From: Vibrio ruber DSM 16370
Lineage (GTDB): Bacteria; Pseudomonadota; Gammaproteobacteria; Enterobacterales; Vibrionaceae
NCBI RefSeq assembly: GCF_900163965.1
Contig: NZ_FULE01000014.1
Span: forward strand, 124,001 to 188,000
Direction: 5' to 3'
DNA: 64,000 nucleotides
The notes under the pieces were generated by a model, which saw only the letters and a program-made list of their open reading frames with translations, searched no databases and was not told the origin of the DNA. Shown piece by piece: positions 55,556 to 64,000 of this stretch. Position 1 is the first letter of the stretch. Each line of letters opens with the position of its first letter. The translations under genes and the position numbers were made by a program.

Positions 55556-58500
55556 CTATGATTTTTGCTTAAAATTAGCCAGCCGTAACCAGCCTTCAAT
55601 GAGATTTAACGGCGTCGGATTCAGGCTCGCCTGTGGCACGCTGTTGGTAATGGCCTGATTGGGTTGCCAGTTGGTGACATCTTGTCGGGCCACCCACGAC
55701 CAGTTGCCCCGCACCTCAGACGGTGTCGGCATCTGAATTTGTTGTGGATCCAGTAACAGCGGGCCGGTTCTGAAGGTGGCACTTAAATTATCCATCGCCT
55801 GTGTGACCGGGCCGGTGGGCAAAGTCACACTGCTGCCCGGCAGGCTGCCCGGTGTCAGGGTGAGATCGCCGAACGGATCCATCAGCAGCGTGAGTTTTAC
55901 GGTCTGCTGCTGTACGGACAGGGATACGACATGATCGGTCATCACATACCCGGAGGATGGTGTGGTCGGGACGCTGACCATGGCCTTCATCTGCTCGGCT
56001 TTGGGCATAACCCGGCTCTGCCTGAGCTGCTGTTGCAGTACCTGCGTTTGGCTGTTATTCCCGTAAACCGCATAAAAAGTGTCGTAGTCATCCGCCACGA
56101 AATAGCCCATCACGCCATTTTTGTTAAGTTGGCTGTCCCCGATACGTACCTGAAAATCAGTGGCAACAAACGGCGGTTGCGTAAGCTTGAACGTGCCATC
56201 GTCATTGTAATGCGCACCAGTCTGATACCAGCCCTGACTGAAGGCCGGGTCCCCAGCTAAGTCAAGCACAACTTCAGCCCGGACCACCGCCAGCGGACGT
56301 CCGAGCAGGATCGCCAGATTACCCTGATTAGCTGTAAGCAGGTTATTCAGCCAAAGCGAGGTATCGATCGCACTCATCAGATCCGCGTAGCTCTGTACCC
56401 CCGACTCGGTCACGCCGGTTTTGAGCAAGGCATTGATCATGGCTTGCAAATGGACATTGCCGATTACCGGATCAGCCCCCAACTGAGCGTTGGTCCCCGG
56501 CGCTGCATCCCAGCGAATGGTGAGAGAACTTTCCGCCTGTTCTTGCGTCTCACGCCTGATTTTGATCACCTCCCCCAAGCTTTGACCCGAGGCATCAAAC
56601 ACCATCAATGCATCATCTAAGTGGTTGGCCATCACCCACCCGCAAATCGGGCTGGTACTGTCCGATGAATTGCTTGCAATGGTGTCATCATCCCGTTGCA
56701 ACAAACGGGTGAACATCATGGCATTTTGTGAAAAACGGGGCGGGAGCTGCCCGTAAGTCGAAGTCTCACCACGATAGTTTGGACTGTTGGTCTGCATGCT
56801 GTCAGACCAGGTGATGTCATTGATGGGGTCATGGTCACTGAGCAAACTGCTTTTGCCCGGCAGAACCTGCCCAAACGAATCAATCAAACGCAAATCCATC
56901 ACCTGAAAATGCCCGGCGCGAACCGGAAAATCCGGGACACTCGTTTGGGTCGTTGTGCCGGTCTGCGGTGCAAAATAAGCAGTTCCGTCCAGCAATTTAC
57001 TAATGGCTGCATCTTCCGGGGTGTTTTTCATCGTCGCCAGTAACGTATTCAACTGTTCCGTCAGTCCGGACATAGATTGCGTGACCAAATCCATGTATTG
57101 AATATTGTTCGACACCCAAGTCAGGTTCTGCACAATGAACGCTGGCAATTGGTCATAGTTAGAATCCGCCTGAAACGCAGCAAACTGCGCCTGCATGTTA
57201 TAGGTCGTTTTCAGGTTCAGCGTCGCCCGCCCTTCAAACAAGATCCCCGTGTTGGGTTCGAGGGTCGAGCCAGTCCATTGATAATCATGATCGCCAAGTT
57301 GCCAGTGTTGCAGGGCATCGGCACCTGTCTGCGTATCCGGAATCCAGCGCACTTGCCAATCCATATAAATCGGTGTCCACGGATTGCGATCCGGCCGATA
57401 AGCCACCCCGATCGGATCCGGTAGCAACCCCTCGAAACCGCAGGCTTGCGTGAGTGCTTCGGTTGGCGGTTGGTGCTCAAACTGAGTCCAGCAGACAGTC
57501 TGCTGCATCTGTATTTTTTCAATCAGCGTTGCCAATTGATCATCTTGCGGTGGCTTGCCTGCTTTTTCGAAATAAATATGCGCAAGGATCGGGGCAAAGC
57601 TGGTATCCAGCAGTAGCATTTCAACCCACAAGTTCAGCACTTCTTTCGGTATGGCGTTCCATCCCGGTAACGTCACCTGATTGAGCACATCCTGCCAAGT
57701 GATTTGAATCGCGGCATCCTGCACCGCCTGAAACGTCACCAGAATCGCGGTCACGGTTTGACCGGTAACCCGAACCGGCAATAAGTCGGACTGCCCGGAG
57801 TCGGACCTATTGTAAGACGGAGGCAGGATTTTGGTGTCCATCTCCGCCCCGCTGAGCAAAACCACCGGATCCGCCGGTGATGCAATCGGGTCGAGATCAA
57901 CCGCTTTTAACTCATACTGATCGCCAACGCTCGTGGTTAATTCTGCCGAGAGTTGCTGTACGTTCATCTGCTCTTGTGACAGTTGCGTCTCATTGGCAGT
58001 CAGCTCCCCTGAGATCGCCTCAATACTTTGAGTGACTTTTTGACTGAGCGTCTCATAAGCCTCCGGACTGATGGTGCGCCGGTTATAGGTTAAAAATTCC
58101 TGCTTCATGGCCAGGGCATACAGTTCCTGCCGCCGGCTCGCCATAGCTTGACTGAGTGTGTTGAGCCGGTCCTGCTGCTGATTGAGTTGGATCAGCAGTT
58201 GTGTCTGGGAGTCGCTGAGCGCAACCGACTGTTGCCCGGCATAACTCGGCTCCGACGCTGTACCGATTCCGCTTTGTGTTGGCCGGGCTACCACCCAGGT
58301 CTGTCCCCGGTACTGCTTATCGAACTTGGCATTATGAATCATGTTCTCCGCCCATTGCGGATCAGTTTGCATGTCAAACAATAAGCCGCGCTGAAACGCC
58401 TCCAGCGTCAGGGCAAGGCCGGGAATGTCCTCAGGGGTGATCCCGGATCCGGCGACCGTCGCCGCCTGAGTCGCCATGTAGGTGGACAGGGCCGATTCCG

Positions 58501-59533
58501 GAGTATTGGCAATGGTGATCGAAGGCAGTTTTTTCTGACCGTCACCGCCAATCGGTGCCCCCGTCCCATAAGAGGTGTGGACGCCGCGCCATTGCACAGT
58601 CGCCACCATGGAGTGATACACAGACTGGGTTGGAAAATCAGGTGCGTCGCCATGACGCCCGTTGGCCTGCTGCCAAGTGTGCCACGCTTCAATCATCGCT
58701 TTGGCCTGTGGTGCTAAGTTCAGTGCATCCGGATTCCAGTCCTCGGAGAGCCCGAATAACGTTTGCCAATCGAGCCAGTCCTGCTCTGCCTGATCCACAT
58801 CTTCACAGGTCCATTGAAACTGTTGTTCCAGCATACTCAGCCAGTCCGTCCCTGAAGTAGCAGGCAGGTCAAACAAGGGATCGGAGGAGGGATCGGCATA
58901 CCAGCCAATCACCGAATACAGGTAGGTTTGTGTCTCATCAGGCAAGACATCATGCAACGCGAACACGTTGCGAACATTGTCATAGGCCACCGACCAGGTC
59001 ACATCTCCCGGACCAATCGCCTGAAGATCGACGGTGCCGTTATTTTCACCGTCAAAGTCGGCCAGCGCTACCTGCATCCCGATCTCACGCACCCCAAGGT
59101 TTGTGTCCTGATAATACGGGTATTGGTTGATGTCACTCAGATCACCGCTGACCGCTGTCAGGCTGTCCCCCTGAACCACCGTCGGGACTGCACTCAGGCT
59201 TTGGGCATCCGCATTCACGCTCAGACGAGTGATCAGCCAGCGGTTGGGTGCCGAGGGAAAATCCACCGGGGCGCCTGCTTTCACCTGCTGAGTCCCCTGA
59301 CGCAGGCTATTGGGCAAGGTCCACATCAGGTGAGCCCCGACCGGAGGACAGCTTGCATCGGCAAAAGGCGCTGGCTGTGCAGATGTGCCAAATGACCACA
59401 TTGCATAATAGTTATTTTTCAGGTCAGCCCAGGTCGATGCCGCATTCACGTCACCTTGACCAATCAATAGCACGTCTGTCGGTAATGGCACCAGAACGGA
59501 GGGTCCATTCCAGACCGGAGATAAGTTACTCAT
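55556..59533 (-). CDS. Large orphan protein, 1,325 residues
   Basis: Not recognised. I take the ATG at 59533 (MSNLSPVWNGPSVLVPLPTD), which overlaps the preceding stop by eight bases (ATGAGTAA), a sign of coupled translation; the longer frame to 59596 lies inside the upstream gene. No signal peptide, no transmembrane helix. Trp- and Gln-rich; a probable coiled coil at about residues 445-545 (LIQLNQQQDRLNTLSQAMAS, then SGELTANETQLSQEQMNVQQ) splits N- and C-terminal globular parts. No catalytic motif noticed. Composition resembles large structural or scaffold proteins. GC content by eye well above the flagellar region. Confidence 0.8.
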   Translation of the reverse strand: MSNLSPVWNGPSVLVPLPTDVLLIGQGDVNAASTWADLKNNYYAMWSFGTSAQPAPFADASCPPVGAHLMWTLPNSLRQGTQQVKAGAPVDFPSAPNRWLITRLSVNADAQSLSAVPTVVQGDSLTAVSGDLSDINQYPYYQDTNLGVREIGMQVALADFDGENNGTVDLQAIGPGDVTWSVAYDNVRNVFALHDVLPDETQTYLYSVIGWYADPSSDPLFDLPATSGTDWLSMLEQQFQWTCEDVDQAEQDWLDWQTLFGLSEDWNPDALNLAPQAKAMIEAWHTWQQANGRHGDAPDFPTQSVYHSMVATVQWRGVHTSYGTGAPIGGDGQKKLPSITIANTPESALSTYMATQAATVAGSGITPEDIPGLALTLEAFQRGLLFDMQTDPQWAENMIHNAKFDKQYRGQTWVVARPTQSGIGTASEPSYAGQQSVALSDSQTQLLIQLNQQQDRLNTLSQAMASRRQELYALAMKQEFLTYNRRTISPEAYETLSQKVTQSIEAISGELTANETQLSQEQMNVQQLSAELTTSVGDQYELKAVDLDPIASPADPVVLLSGAEMDTKILPPSYNRSDSGQSDLLPVRVTGQTVTAILVTFQAVQDAAIQITWQDVLNQVTLPGWNAIPKEVLNLWVEMLLLDTSFAPILAHIYFEKAGKPPQDDQLATLIEKIQMQQTVCWTQFEHQPPTEALTQACGFEGLLPDPIGVAYRPDRNPWTPIYMDWQVRWIPDTQTGADALQHWQLGDHDYQWTGSTLEPNTGILFEGRATLNLKTTYNMQAQFAAFQADSNYDQLPAFIVQNLTWVSNNIQYMDLVTQSMSGLTEQLNTLLATMKNTPEDAAISKLLDGTAYFAPQTGTTTQTSVPDFPVRAGHFQVMDLRLIDSFGQVLPGKSSLLSDHDPINDITWSDSMQTNSPNYRGETSTYGQLPPRFSQNAMMFTRLLQRDDDTIASNSSDSTSPICGWVMANHLDDALMVFDASGQSLGEVIKIRRETQEQAESSLTIRWDAAPGTNAQLGADPVIGNVHLQAMINALLKTGVTESGVQSYADLMSAIDTSLWLNNLLTANQGNLAILLGRPLAVVRAEVVLDLAGDPAFSQGWYQTGAHYNDDGTFKLTQPPFVATDFQVRIGDSQLNKNGVMGYFVADDYDTFYAVYGNNSQTQVLQQQLRQSRVMPKAEQMKAMVSVPTTPSSGYVMTDHVVSLSVQQQTVKLTLLMDPFGDLTLTPGSLPGSSVTLPTGPVTQAMDNLSATFRTGPLLLDPQQIQMPTPSEVRGNWSWVARQDVTNWQPNQAITNSVPQASLNPTPLNLIEGWLRLANFKQKS

Positions 59534-60473
59534 GACTGTCCGTACTCCCGGTTGTCGTTGAAGGACGACAGGGCGGAAAGTTGTCCGCAGTGTCATAGGA
59601 TTGCTTTTGCGCGGTTTTCGTCAGCTGGATAGCAAAACCGCCGGCGGTCAGCACATTGTCTTTCAGCGCCCCGTCGGGCAAAGTCGTTTTGATATTGTTG
59701 ACCAGCCCGGTGATATCCACCACGCGTCCCGGTTGTTCAGTGCCTGCCCGGTAGGCCCCGTAACCGCGCAGTTTCTCCCCCTGCCGGTTTTGAATTTGCT
59801 CGCCCGCAGGATAACCGCCCTCGCCCAGTCCACGCAGAAATAGATGGAAATCACTGCCGTTCCGAGGTGGATCATTAGGAAACAAGCCAAGCTGTAAGCC
59901 TTCTCCCGGTTGGATCAATTCAACCTGATCAGGCACACCATCAAACAAGCACAACAGGACGTTCGGGGATAACGTGTCCATACGCAGGATCGGCAGCAAC
60001 GTGCCATTGCTCAGCGGCTGAACCTCCAGTCCGGGGAAATCAGCCACCACCTGAGAGCGAAAAATCAAGCCGGTGATCGGCCCACCCGATACCGTCGGAG
60101 GCGCCTGCGTCACACCGCGTAACGTGGAGCGTAGCATCACTTGCGCCTGATCAACCTGTTGATAAATGTCTTTGAAAAAGGCGAGATTGAAGACCGCATC
60201 CTGAGTGGATAACACCCCCACACTCATCGCGCCATCAATCAAGCGATCAAGCCAGTTTCGGTCAAGGTAGAAAAAACGCATCGATTCGGTGGGCAGCAAC
60301 CGGATATCCGGCACCATGTAGTCCACCGGCACCCCGTATAACAGGGACAATTGCGCCAACTGTTGCTTAAGTGCCTCCGGCAGGATCGGTTTGGGTAACT
60401 CGCCGCTGTGCGCCTGTACGAGCGCCTGAGCAATGTCTGAATACACATCCGTGCGATTGGTGAGTGATTGCAT
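59526..60473 (-). CDS. Orphan protein, 315 residues
   Basis: Not recognised. Helical N-terminal half with a striking conserved-looking stretch PTESMRFFYLDRNWLDRLID (about 66-85), then a beta-rich part with GPITGLIFRSQVVADFPGLE. The last 25 residues are low-complexity (SYDTADNFPPCRPSTTTGST). No signal or membrane segment. Eight bases after the 495-residue gene and overlapping the 1,325-residue one, so surely co-translated with them. I have an impression of similar unnamed proteins in other bacteria but cannot name a family. Confidence 0.78.
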   Translation of the reverse strand: MQSLTNRTDVYSDIAQALVQAHSGELPKPILPEALKQQLAQLSLLYGVPVDYMVPDIRLLPTESMRFFYLDRNWLDRLIDGAMSVGVLSTQDAVFNLAFFKDIYQQVDQAQVMLRSTLRGVTQAPPTVSGGPITGLIFRSQVVADFPGLEVQPLSNGTLLPILRMDTLSPNVLLCLFDGVPDQVELIQPGEGLQLGLFPNDPPRNGSDFHLFLRGLGEGGYPAGEQIQNRQGEKLRGYGAYRAGTEQPGRVVDITGLVNNIKTTLPDGALKDNVLTAGGFAIQLTKTAQKQSYDTADNFPPCRPSTTTGSTDSHE

Positions 60474-60480
60474 GGTCTTG

Positions 60481-61968
60481 TTACCTCACTTTTTTATTCA
60501 GTGTGAACAATGGGTCTTCTCCCTGCTGATGCACCTTCGCCACCTCTTGCGTGCTCATCACACCGGGCACATGGTCCCCCAACACCTTTTGCTTGCGGGT
60601 TTTCATCATGTCCCAGTTCACCTTGTGAAACGTCTCGGCAAAGAAAGTCCGGGTTGCACTTTGTAAAGTTGCGGCATCGGCTGACCCCATCGCGGACTGT
60701 AAAGTTGTAGCCGTCGCGGAGACTTGTCTTTGCTTAGCCTGATCGACAATCAGCCGCAGATAATCCGCCCGCCAGTTAAAGATGCTCCGGGCAAATGTGC
60801 CGTCCGATAAGGCCAGCAACCGACCGATTTGCCACGCGCTGCTATAGGCATGATTAAAGATTCCGGTATCCGGGTCATAGTGAATTGCATGATCAGAATA
60901 CAGATAAGGACCATAATTGCCTGCCGTGTCCGATAAATTCGACGCCCGCCGGGTCGGACTGGGCGTCAACGGCCCCCGATACCAGGCAGTTGCCTGTTCC
61001 CCGGCGCGCATTTGGTTTTGCAGGGCCACATAGCCGGTCTCCAGCGCTTCTTTAGCCACCGGATTGTTTTGGGTCTGCCCGGTCACAGTCATTTGCATCA
61101 GCGACACCCCACCGTTTCCTGCCTGACACAAGGCCTCCATCATGTTCAGAAACTCATTGTCAAAGTTGGTAGTGGTGAATTCCCATCCGCCCAGCAACAC
61201 CAACCGGATCGTGTCGTAGTCGCCTGTAATCGTGTCACCGTTGAGATGCGCTTCATGGCCTTCAAACGACACCAGCATGATCTGGTTAGTTTGTCCGATG
61301 CCCGGGAGCCTGTTACCCACACACAAAGAAAAGCACCCATCTGCATCCATATTCAAAATCACTTTACCATCGGTGTTGACCGCACGAGCATGGGATAAGT
61401 ACTGCAATTCCGTCAGTTGTGGGGCGATGGCCTGAAAGAAAGTCAGCGACATATCCACGACTCTGACTTTCGTTTCATCCCCGACAAAATCTGCCCCCAA
61501 ATCCGGTGGAAGAATCTTCCCGCCGGGCGCAACCAGAGCGGCTGTTGTCACCGTGACCGGTTCAGACACCGGGGCCTGCGTGCCTGCAAAATCGGCCTGA
61601 TGCAAAGTCAGCAACCCCAGCCATGGCGTGTTCTCATGGGCGGTAGTGTGATCCGGGTCGATGGCGCGGGACCACGGCAGGCTAAAATCATTGAAGACAA
61701 TATTCGGCAGAAAGTTAGCGTAATTGCCCGTTTGATTGGCCGGCGGGAAAATCGAATGAATCCGGCTGGGATTCAACTGAAAACGCGGGCCATCGATGGT
61801 CAGCGCCTTTTGATTCTCATACACCGGAGCCTGATCGCCCACATTCGTGACGCTCTGGCTCGCCGTGACCGTGTACTGATCCGTTTTCAGCGGCGGCTGG
61901 ATGGCGTCAAAAAACTGTATATCCCCGGCACCAACCGTTCCCGGAGTGTCAATCACATTGTTTGTCAT
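60481..61968 (-). CDS. Orphan protein, 495 residues
   Basis: Not recognised. The segment PSRIHSIFPPANQTGNYANF followed by LPWSRAIDPDHTTAHENTPWLGLLTL, and a later AWYRGPLTP plus FNHAYSSAWQIGRLLALSDG, look like strongly conserved positions. An internal short repeat (TTLQSAMGSADAATLQSATR) lies near residues 425-445. No signal peptide or membrane helix; ends in basic KKVR. CGGAAG precedes the ATG. Ten bases after the upstream gene. Mixed alpha/beta; could be an oligomerising structural protein. No active-site motif I can defend. Confidence 0.78.
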   Translation of the reverse strand: MTNNVIDTPGTVGAGDIQFFDAIQPPLKTDQYTVTASQSVTNVGDQAPVYENQKALTIDGPRFQLNPSRIHSIFPPANQTGNYANFLPNIVFNDFSLPWSRAIDPDHTTAHENTPWLGLLTLHQADFAGTQAPVSEPVTVTTAALVAPGGKILPPDLGADFVGDETKVRVVDMSLTFFQAIAPQLTELQYLSHARAVNTDGKVILNMDADGCFSLCVGNRLPGIGQTNQIMLVSFEGHEAHLNGDTITGDYDTIRLVLLGGWEFTTTNFDNEFLNMMEALCQAGNGGVSLMQMTVTGQTQNNPVAKEALETGYVALQNQMRAGEQATAWYRGPLTPSPTRRASNLSDTAGNYGPYLYSDHAIHYDPDTGIFNHAYSSAWQIGRLLALSDGTFARSIFNWRADYLRLIVDQAKQRQVSATATTLQSAMGSADAATLQSATRTFFAETFHKVNWDMMKTRKQKVLGDHVPGVMSTQEVAKVHQQGEDPLFTLNKKVR

Positions 61969-61977
61969 AATCTTCCG

Positions 61978-64000
61978 TTACCCCGGTATGAATTGAATGG
62001 TTGTTTCCGGCAAAGTTGCAACATACACATCCATCCCAACCTGACTCAGCGCCAAGCGAGGGCACTGCTGTATTTGTTGCAACCCGTCCTGATTCAGGCC
62101 ATACATGCCCAGCATAACCGCCTGCTGATCCACCCAGCGGACGAGCGTGCCCGAGTAATCGCGAACGGTGTCCGGCACCCGGAAAAGGAACAGTGTATTG
62201 CCATGATAGTCTTTGACGGTGAGCGGTTGGCTGTCGCCACTTTTAGTCGGAACTTCATCAGCCCCGACCGTGACCTGAATGGCGTCATCACTGACTTTGC
62301 CCTTCAATAACACGCCCACAACGCGAATCTCAGAATCAAACACAGTCTGAACCCAGCCTTTCACCGACTGACGGTCCATACTCAAGACCGTGTTGTTTGC
62401 CAGCATATCGCTGACTTTGACATGTCCGATGCTGCCGGTTGCAGAGGTAATCTGACGACTGTTCTGCACCCGAACCAGACACCCGTCCCCCAGAGTCCAG
62501 TTGCCGGAGACTTTGGACAACTGCGAGCCCACCTGCCAGCCGACCGCATCCGACAAAGATCCGTCACTAACCCCCTGAACCACAACCCGAGCGGTCTCTT
62601 TCGGCAACGTGTGGTCTCCCGCTGCCGGACACACATCAAATCCCAGCAGGCTACCATAGGTATCAAAGCTGACGATCAGCACCGCCAGATTGCCAGCTGC
62701 ATGTACCCGCAGGGACTGCGCCGGATCGGTTTTCACCACCAGCGTAGTACCTTCATACAACCGATGGACTGACGCGGTGGCTGAACCCTGACTTTTCAAA
62801 CAACTGGTGGCTGAAACCCCGGCACCGGACACCTGCCAGTGACCTTTCGACTTACTTCGGAGAGTCGCCAGCGCCTGACTGGCTCGCACTGATTTGGCCG
62901 GCACCTGATAAGCCTGCAATTGCGCAATCACCGTCGGCGCAGTGACTGACATCGTCTCGGTGGCGGGCGCAGCAGACTGAAGGTGAGTCTGAGCAGCAAT
63001 GGGGTTGCCCGCTTCAGGCACCCCGTTATTTTGATAGATGCCGATTTTCGCCAGCACCGGAAAATCCTGCAAAATCTGACTGACCGAGGCCGCCATCACA
63101 CTCAGTCCGGGACTGAGCGGCGCGTCAATACCTGAGGCTTGCAAAGCTTGATAGATGTCATTTCTGGCCGTGACCACAACTGCCGCCATCAGGGTTTCCC
63201 GGATCACCGTAAACGCCTGTTGCTGCCGGCTCTCCGGATACAGAGCTGCCGCTGGAATCTTGGGCGTAAAGGCAAACGGCAGGCGTTTGGTGTCACCGCT
63301 GACATACGCCAGATTCTCTAGCGGGAAGGTGGGGATTACAGTATCGTAGATGTACTGACTGGCATTGAGCACCAGACCAAAAAGTACGTTTTCGATCAGC
63401 ATCGTCTTCGGATCCGGCGCAACATTGAGATTCAGTGCGCTACGCGCCCATAACGCTGACGGAGCGCCGTTGTTGGCACCGGTCAGCGCAATGTTTCGCT
63501 CTTTCAGGTCGATCTCGGTACCGGATGAATCGGTCAGGGTGACAGTCATCGGCGAGGAGAGCGTGTCCTCTTTCCCCATCGGTCGGACACCGACTGCGAC
63601 ACTCCCGCTCAGTGTCGTGTCTGACTGTGTTACCGTCAGTTCACTGACCGGAATCGCAGACTCCACCGTAATTTGCCACGGAATCGGGTTCATCACCCAG
63701 GCACCGTCACCCTTCGCATCAGGGTTGGTATTGCTGTCTTGCTGCAAGCCTTTTTGAGCAGTCCACTTCACCACTTCCTGCGTTGCGGTCGCTGAGACGG
63801 CCGTCGCAGACAGCCGTGCCGACGTGACTACGTCAGTCGTCTGCCCACCGCTGCCTGAAGGCAGAAACTCTTGTTCAAACGCCGCCCAATCCAGCACCTG
63901 AGTACTGGGGTGATTATCCTGATTGCCAATCGGGATCGAAAAACGAATCACATACCAATCGACATCAACCGACCCAAACACCGGTGGCCCATGTAGTTTC
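61978..64000 (-). CDS. Large orphan protein, N-terminus outside the window
   Basis: At least 674 residues; the frame is open to base 64000, so the start is not visible (a GTG at 63981 inside KLHGPPVFGSVDVDWYVIRF is unlikely to be the true start). Not recognised. Ser/Thr/Val/Ala-rich, largely beta, with one helical stretch around YPESRQQQAFTVIRETLMAA. No transmembrane helix. The end, TLPETTIQFIPG, is followed after ten bases by the 495-residue gene. First visible gene of the operon. Confidence 0.75.
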   Translation of the reverse strand, partial: KLHGPPVFGSVDVDWYVIRFSIPIGNQDNHPSTQVLDWAAFEQEFLPSGSGGQTTDVVTSARLSATAVSATATQEVVKWTAQKGLQQDSNTNPDAKGDGAWVMNPIPWQITVESAIPVSELTVTQSDTTLSGSVAVGVRPMGKEDTLSSPMTVTLTDSSGTEIDLKERNIALTGANNGAPSALWARSALNLNVAPDPKTMLIENVLFGLVLNASQYIYDTVIPTFPLENLAYVSGDTKRLPFAFTPKIPAAALYPESRQQQAFTVIRETLMAAVVVTARNDIYQALQASGIDAPLSPGLSVMAASVSQILQDFPVLAKIGIYQNNGVPEAGNPIAAQTHLQSAAPATETMSVTAPTVIAQLQAYQVPAKSVRASQALATLRSKSKGHWQVSGAGVSATSCLKSQGSATASVHRLYEGTTLVVKTDPAQSLRVHAAGNLAVLIVSFDTYGSLLGFDVCPAAGDHTLPKETARVVVQGVSDGSLSDAVGWQVGSQLSKVSGNWTLGDGCLVRVQNSRQITSATGSIGHVKVSDMLANNTVLSMDRQSVKGWVQTVFDSEIRVVGVLLKGKVSDDAIQVTVGADEVPTKSGDSQPLTVKDYHGNTLFLFRVPDTVRDYSGTLVRWVDQQAVMLGMYGLNQDGLQQIQQCPRLALSQVGMDVYVATLPETTIQFIPG

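Overview
The window reads as a chromosome segment of a Vibrio-like gammaproteobacterium. The order aroC - prmB - smrB - polar-flagellum cluster (flhB to fliE, flrCBA, fliS, flaI, fliD, flaG, flagellins) - dapE - bamC - dapA - bcp, the FlrA/FlrB/FlrC regulators and the flaG/flaI genes beside several flagellins are, as I recall, the Vibrio arrangement. Almost everything is on the minus strand; the plus-strand genes are smrB, the ArsC-like/dapE/M15/DUF2897 set and bcp.

Layout. 1-2.6 kb: 3' part of the view into aroC (cut by the window edge), prmB, and divergent smrB. 2.6-28.7 kb: flagellar block. flhB-fliR-Q-P-O-N-M-L-K form one unit behind a sigma-54-type site, fliJ-I-H-G-F-E a second unit behind a near-perfect sigma-54 site, flrB-flrC a third behind a sigma-54-type site, then flrA, fliS, flaI, fliD, flaG and three flagellin genes. 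Each flagellin has its own sigma-28-type promoter. This matches the known hierarchy FlrA/sigma-54 -> FlrBC -> FliA/sigma-28. Two copies of a 182-268 bp terminal-inverted-repeat element lie exactly at the 3' ends of fliR and flhB.

28.8-38.9 kb: a Fur-box-headed iron-uptake operon of the FTR1/P19 kind (FTR1 permease, P19, DUF2318 membrane protein, two MacB/FtsX-type permeases, ATPase, thioredoxin) extended with a PCuAC-type copper chaperone, an NqrC-like flavin-binding lipoprotein and a DyP-type peroxidase. 39.2-45.0 kb: housekeeping genes (winged-helix protein, ArsC-like reductase, dapE, M15 peptidase, DUF2897, bamC, dapA, bcp).

45.0-64.0 kb: a GC-richer (by eye), tightly packed minus-strand operon that runs off the window end. 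It holds at least four large proteins I cannot place in any family, a fifth with immunoglobulin-like texture, then a 2,454-residue single-module polyketide synthase (fatty acyl-AMP ligase, KS, AT, KR, ACP, thioesterase), an aspartyl/asparaginyl-beta-hydroxylase-type dioxygenase and an APH-type kinase. This is the strongest candidate in the window for an undescribed system: a lipid-primed polyketide pathway linked to a set of large orphan proteins.

No tRNA, rRNA, CRISPR array, integrase or complete insertion sequence was seen. Site coordinates were read by hand and may be off by a base.
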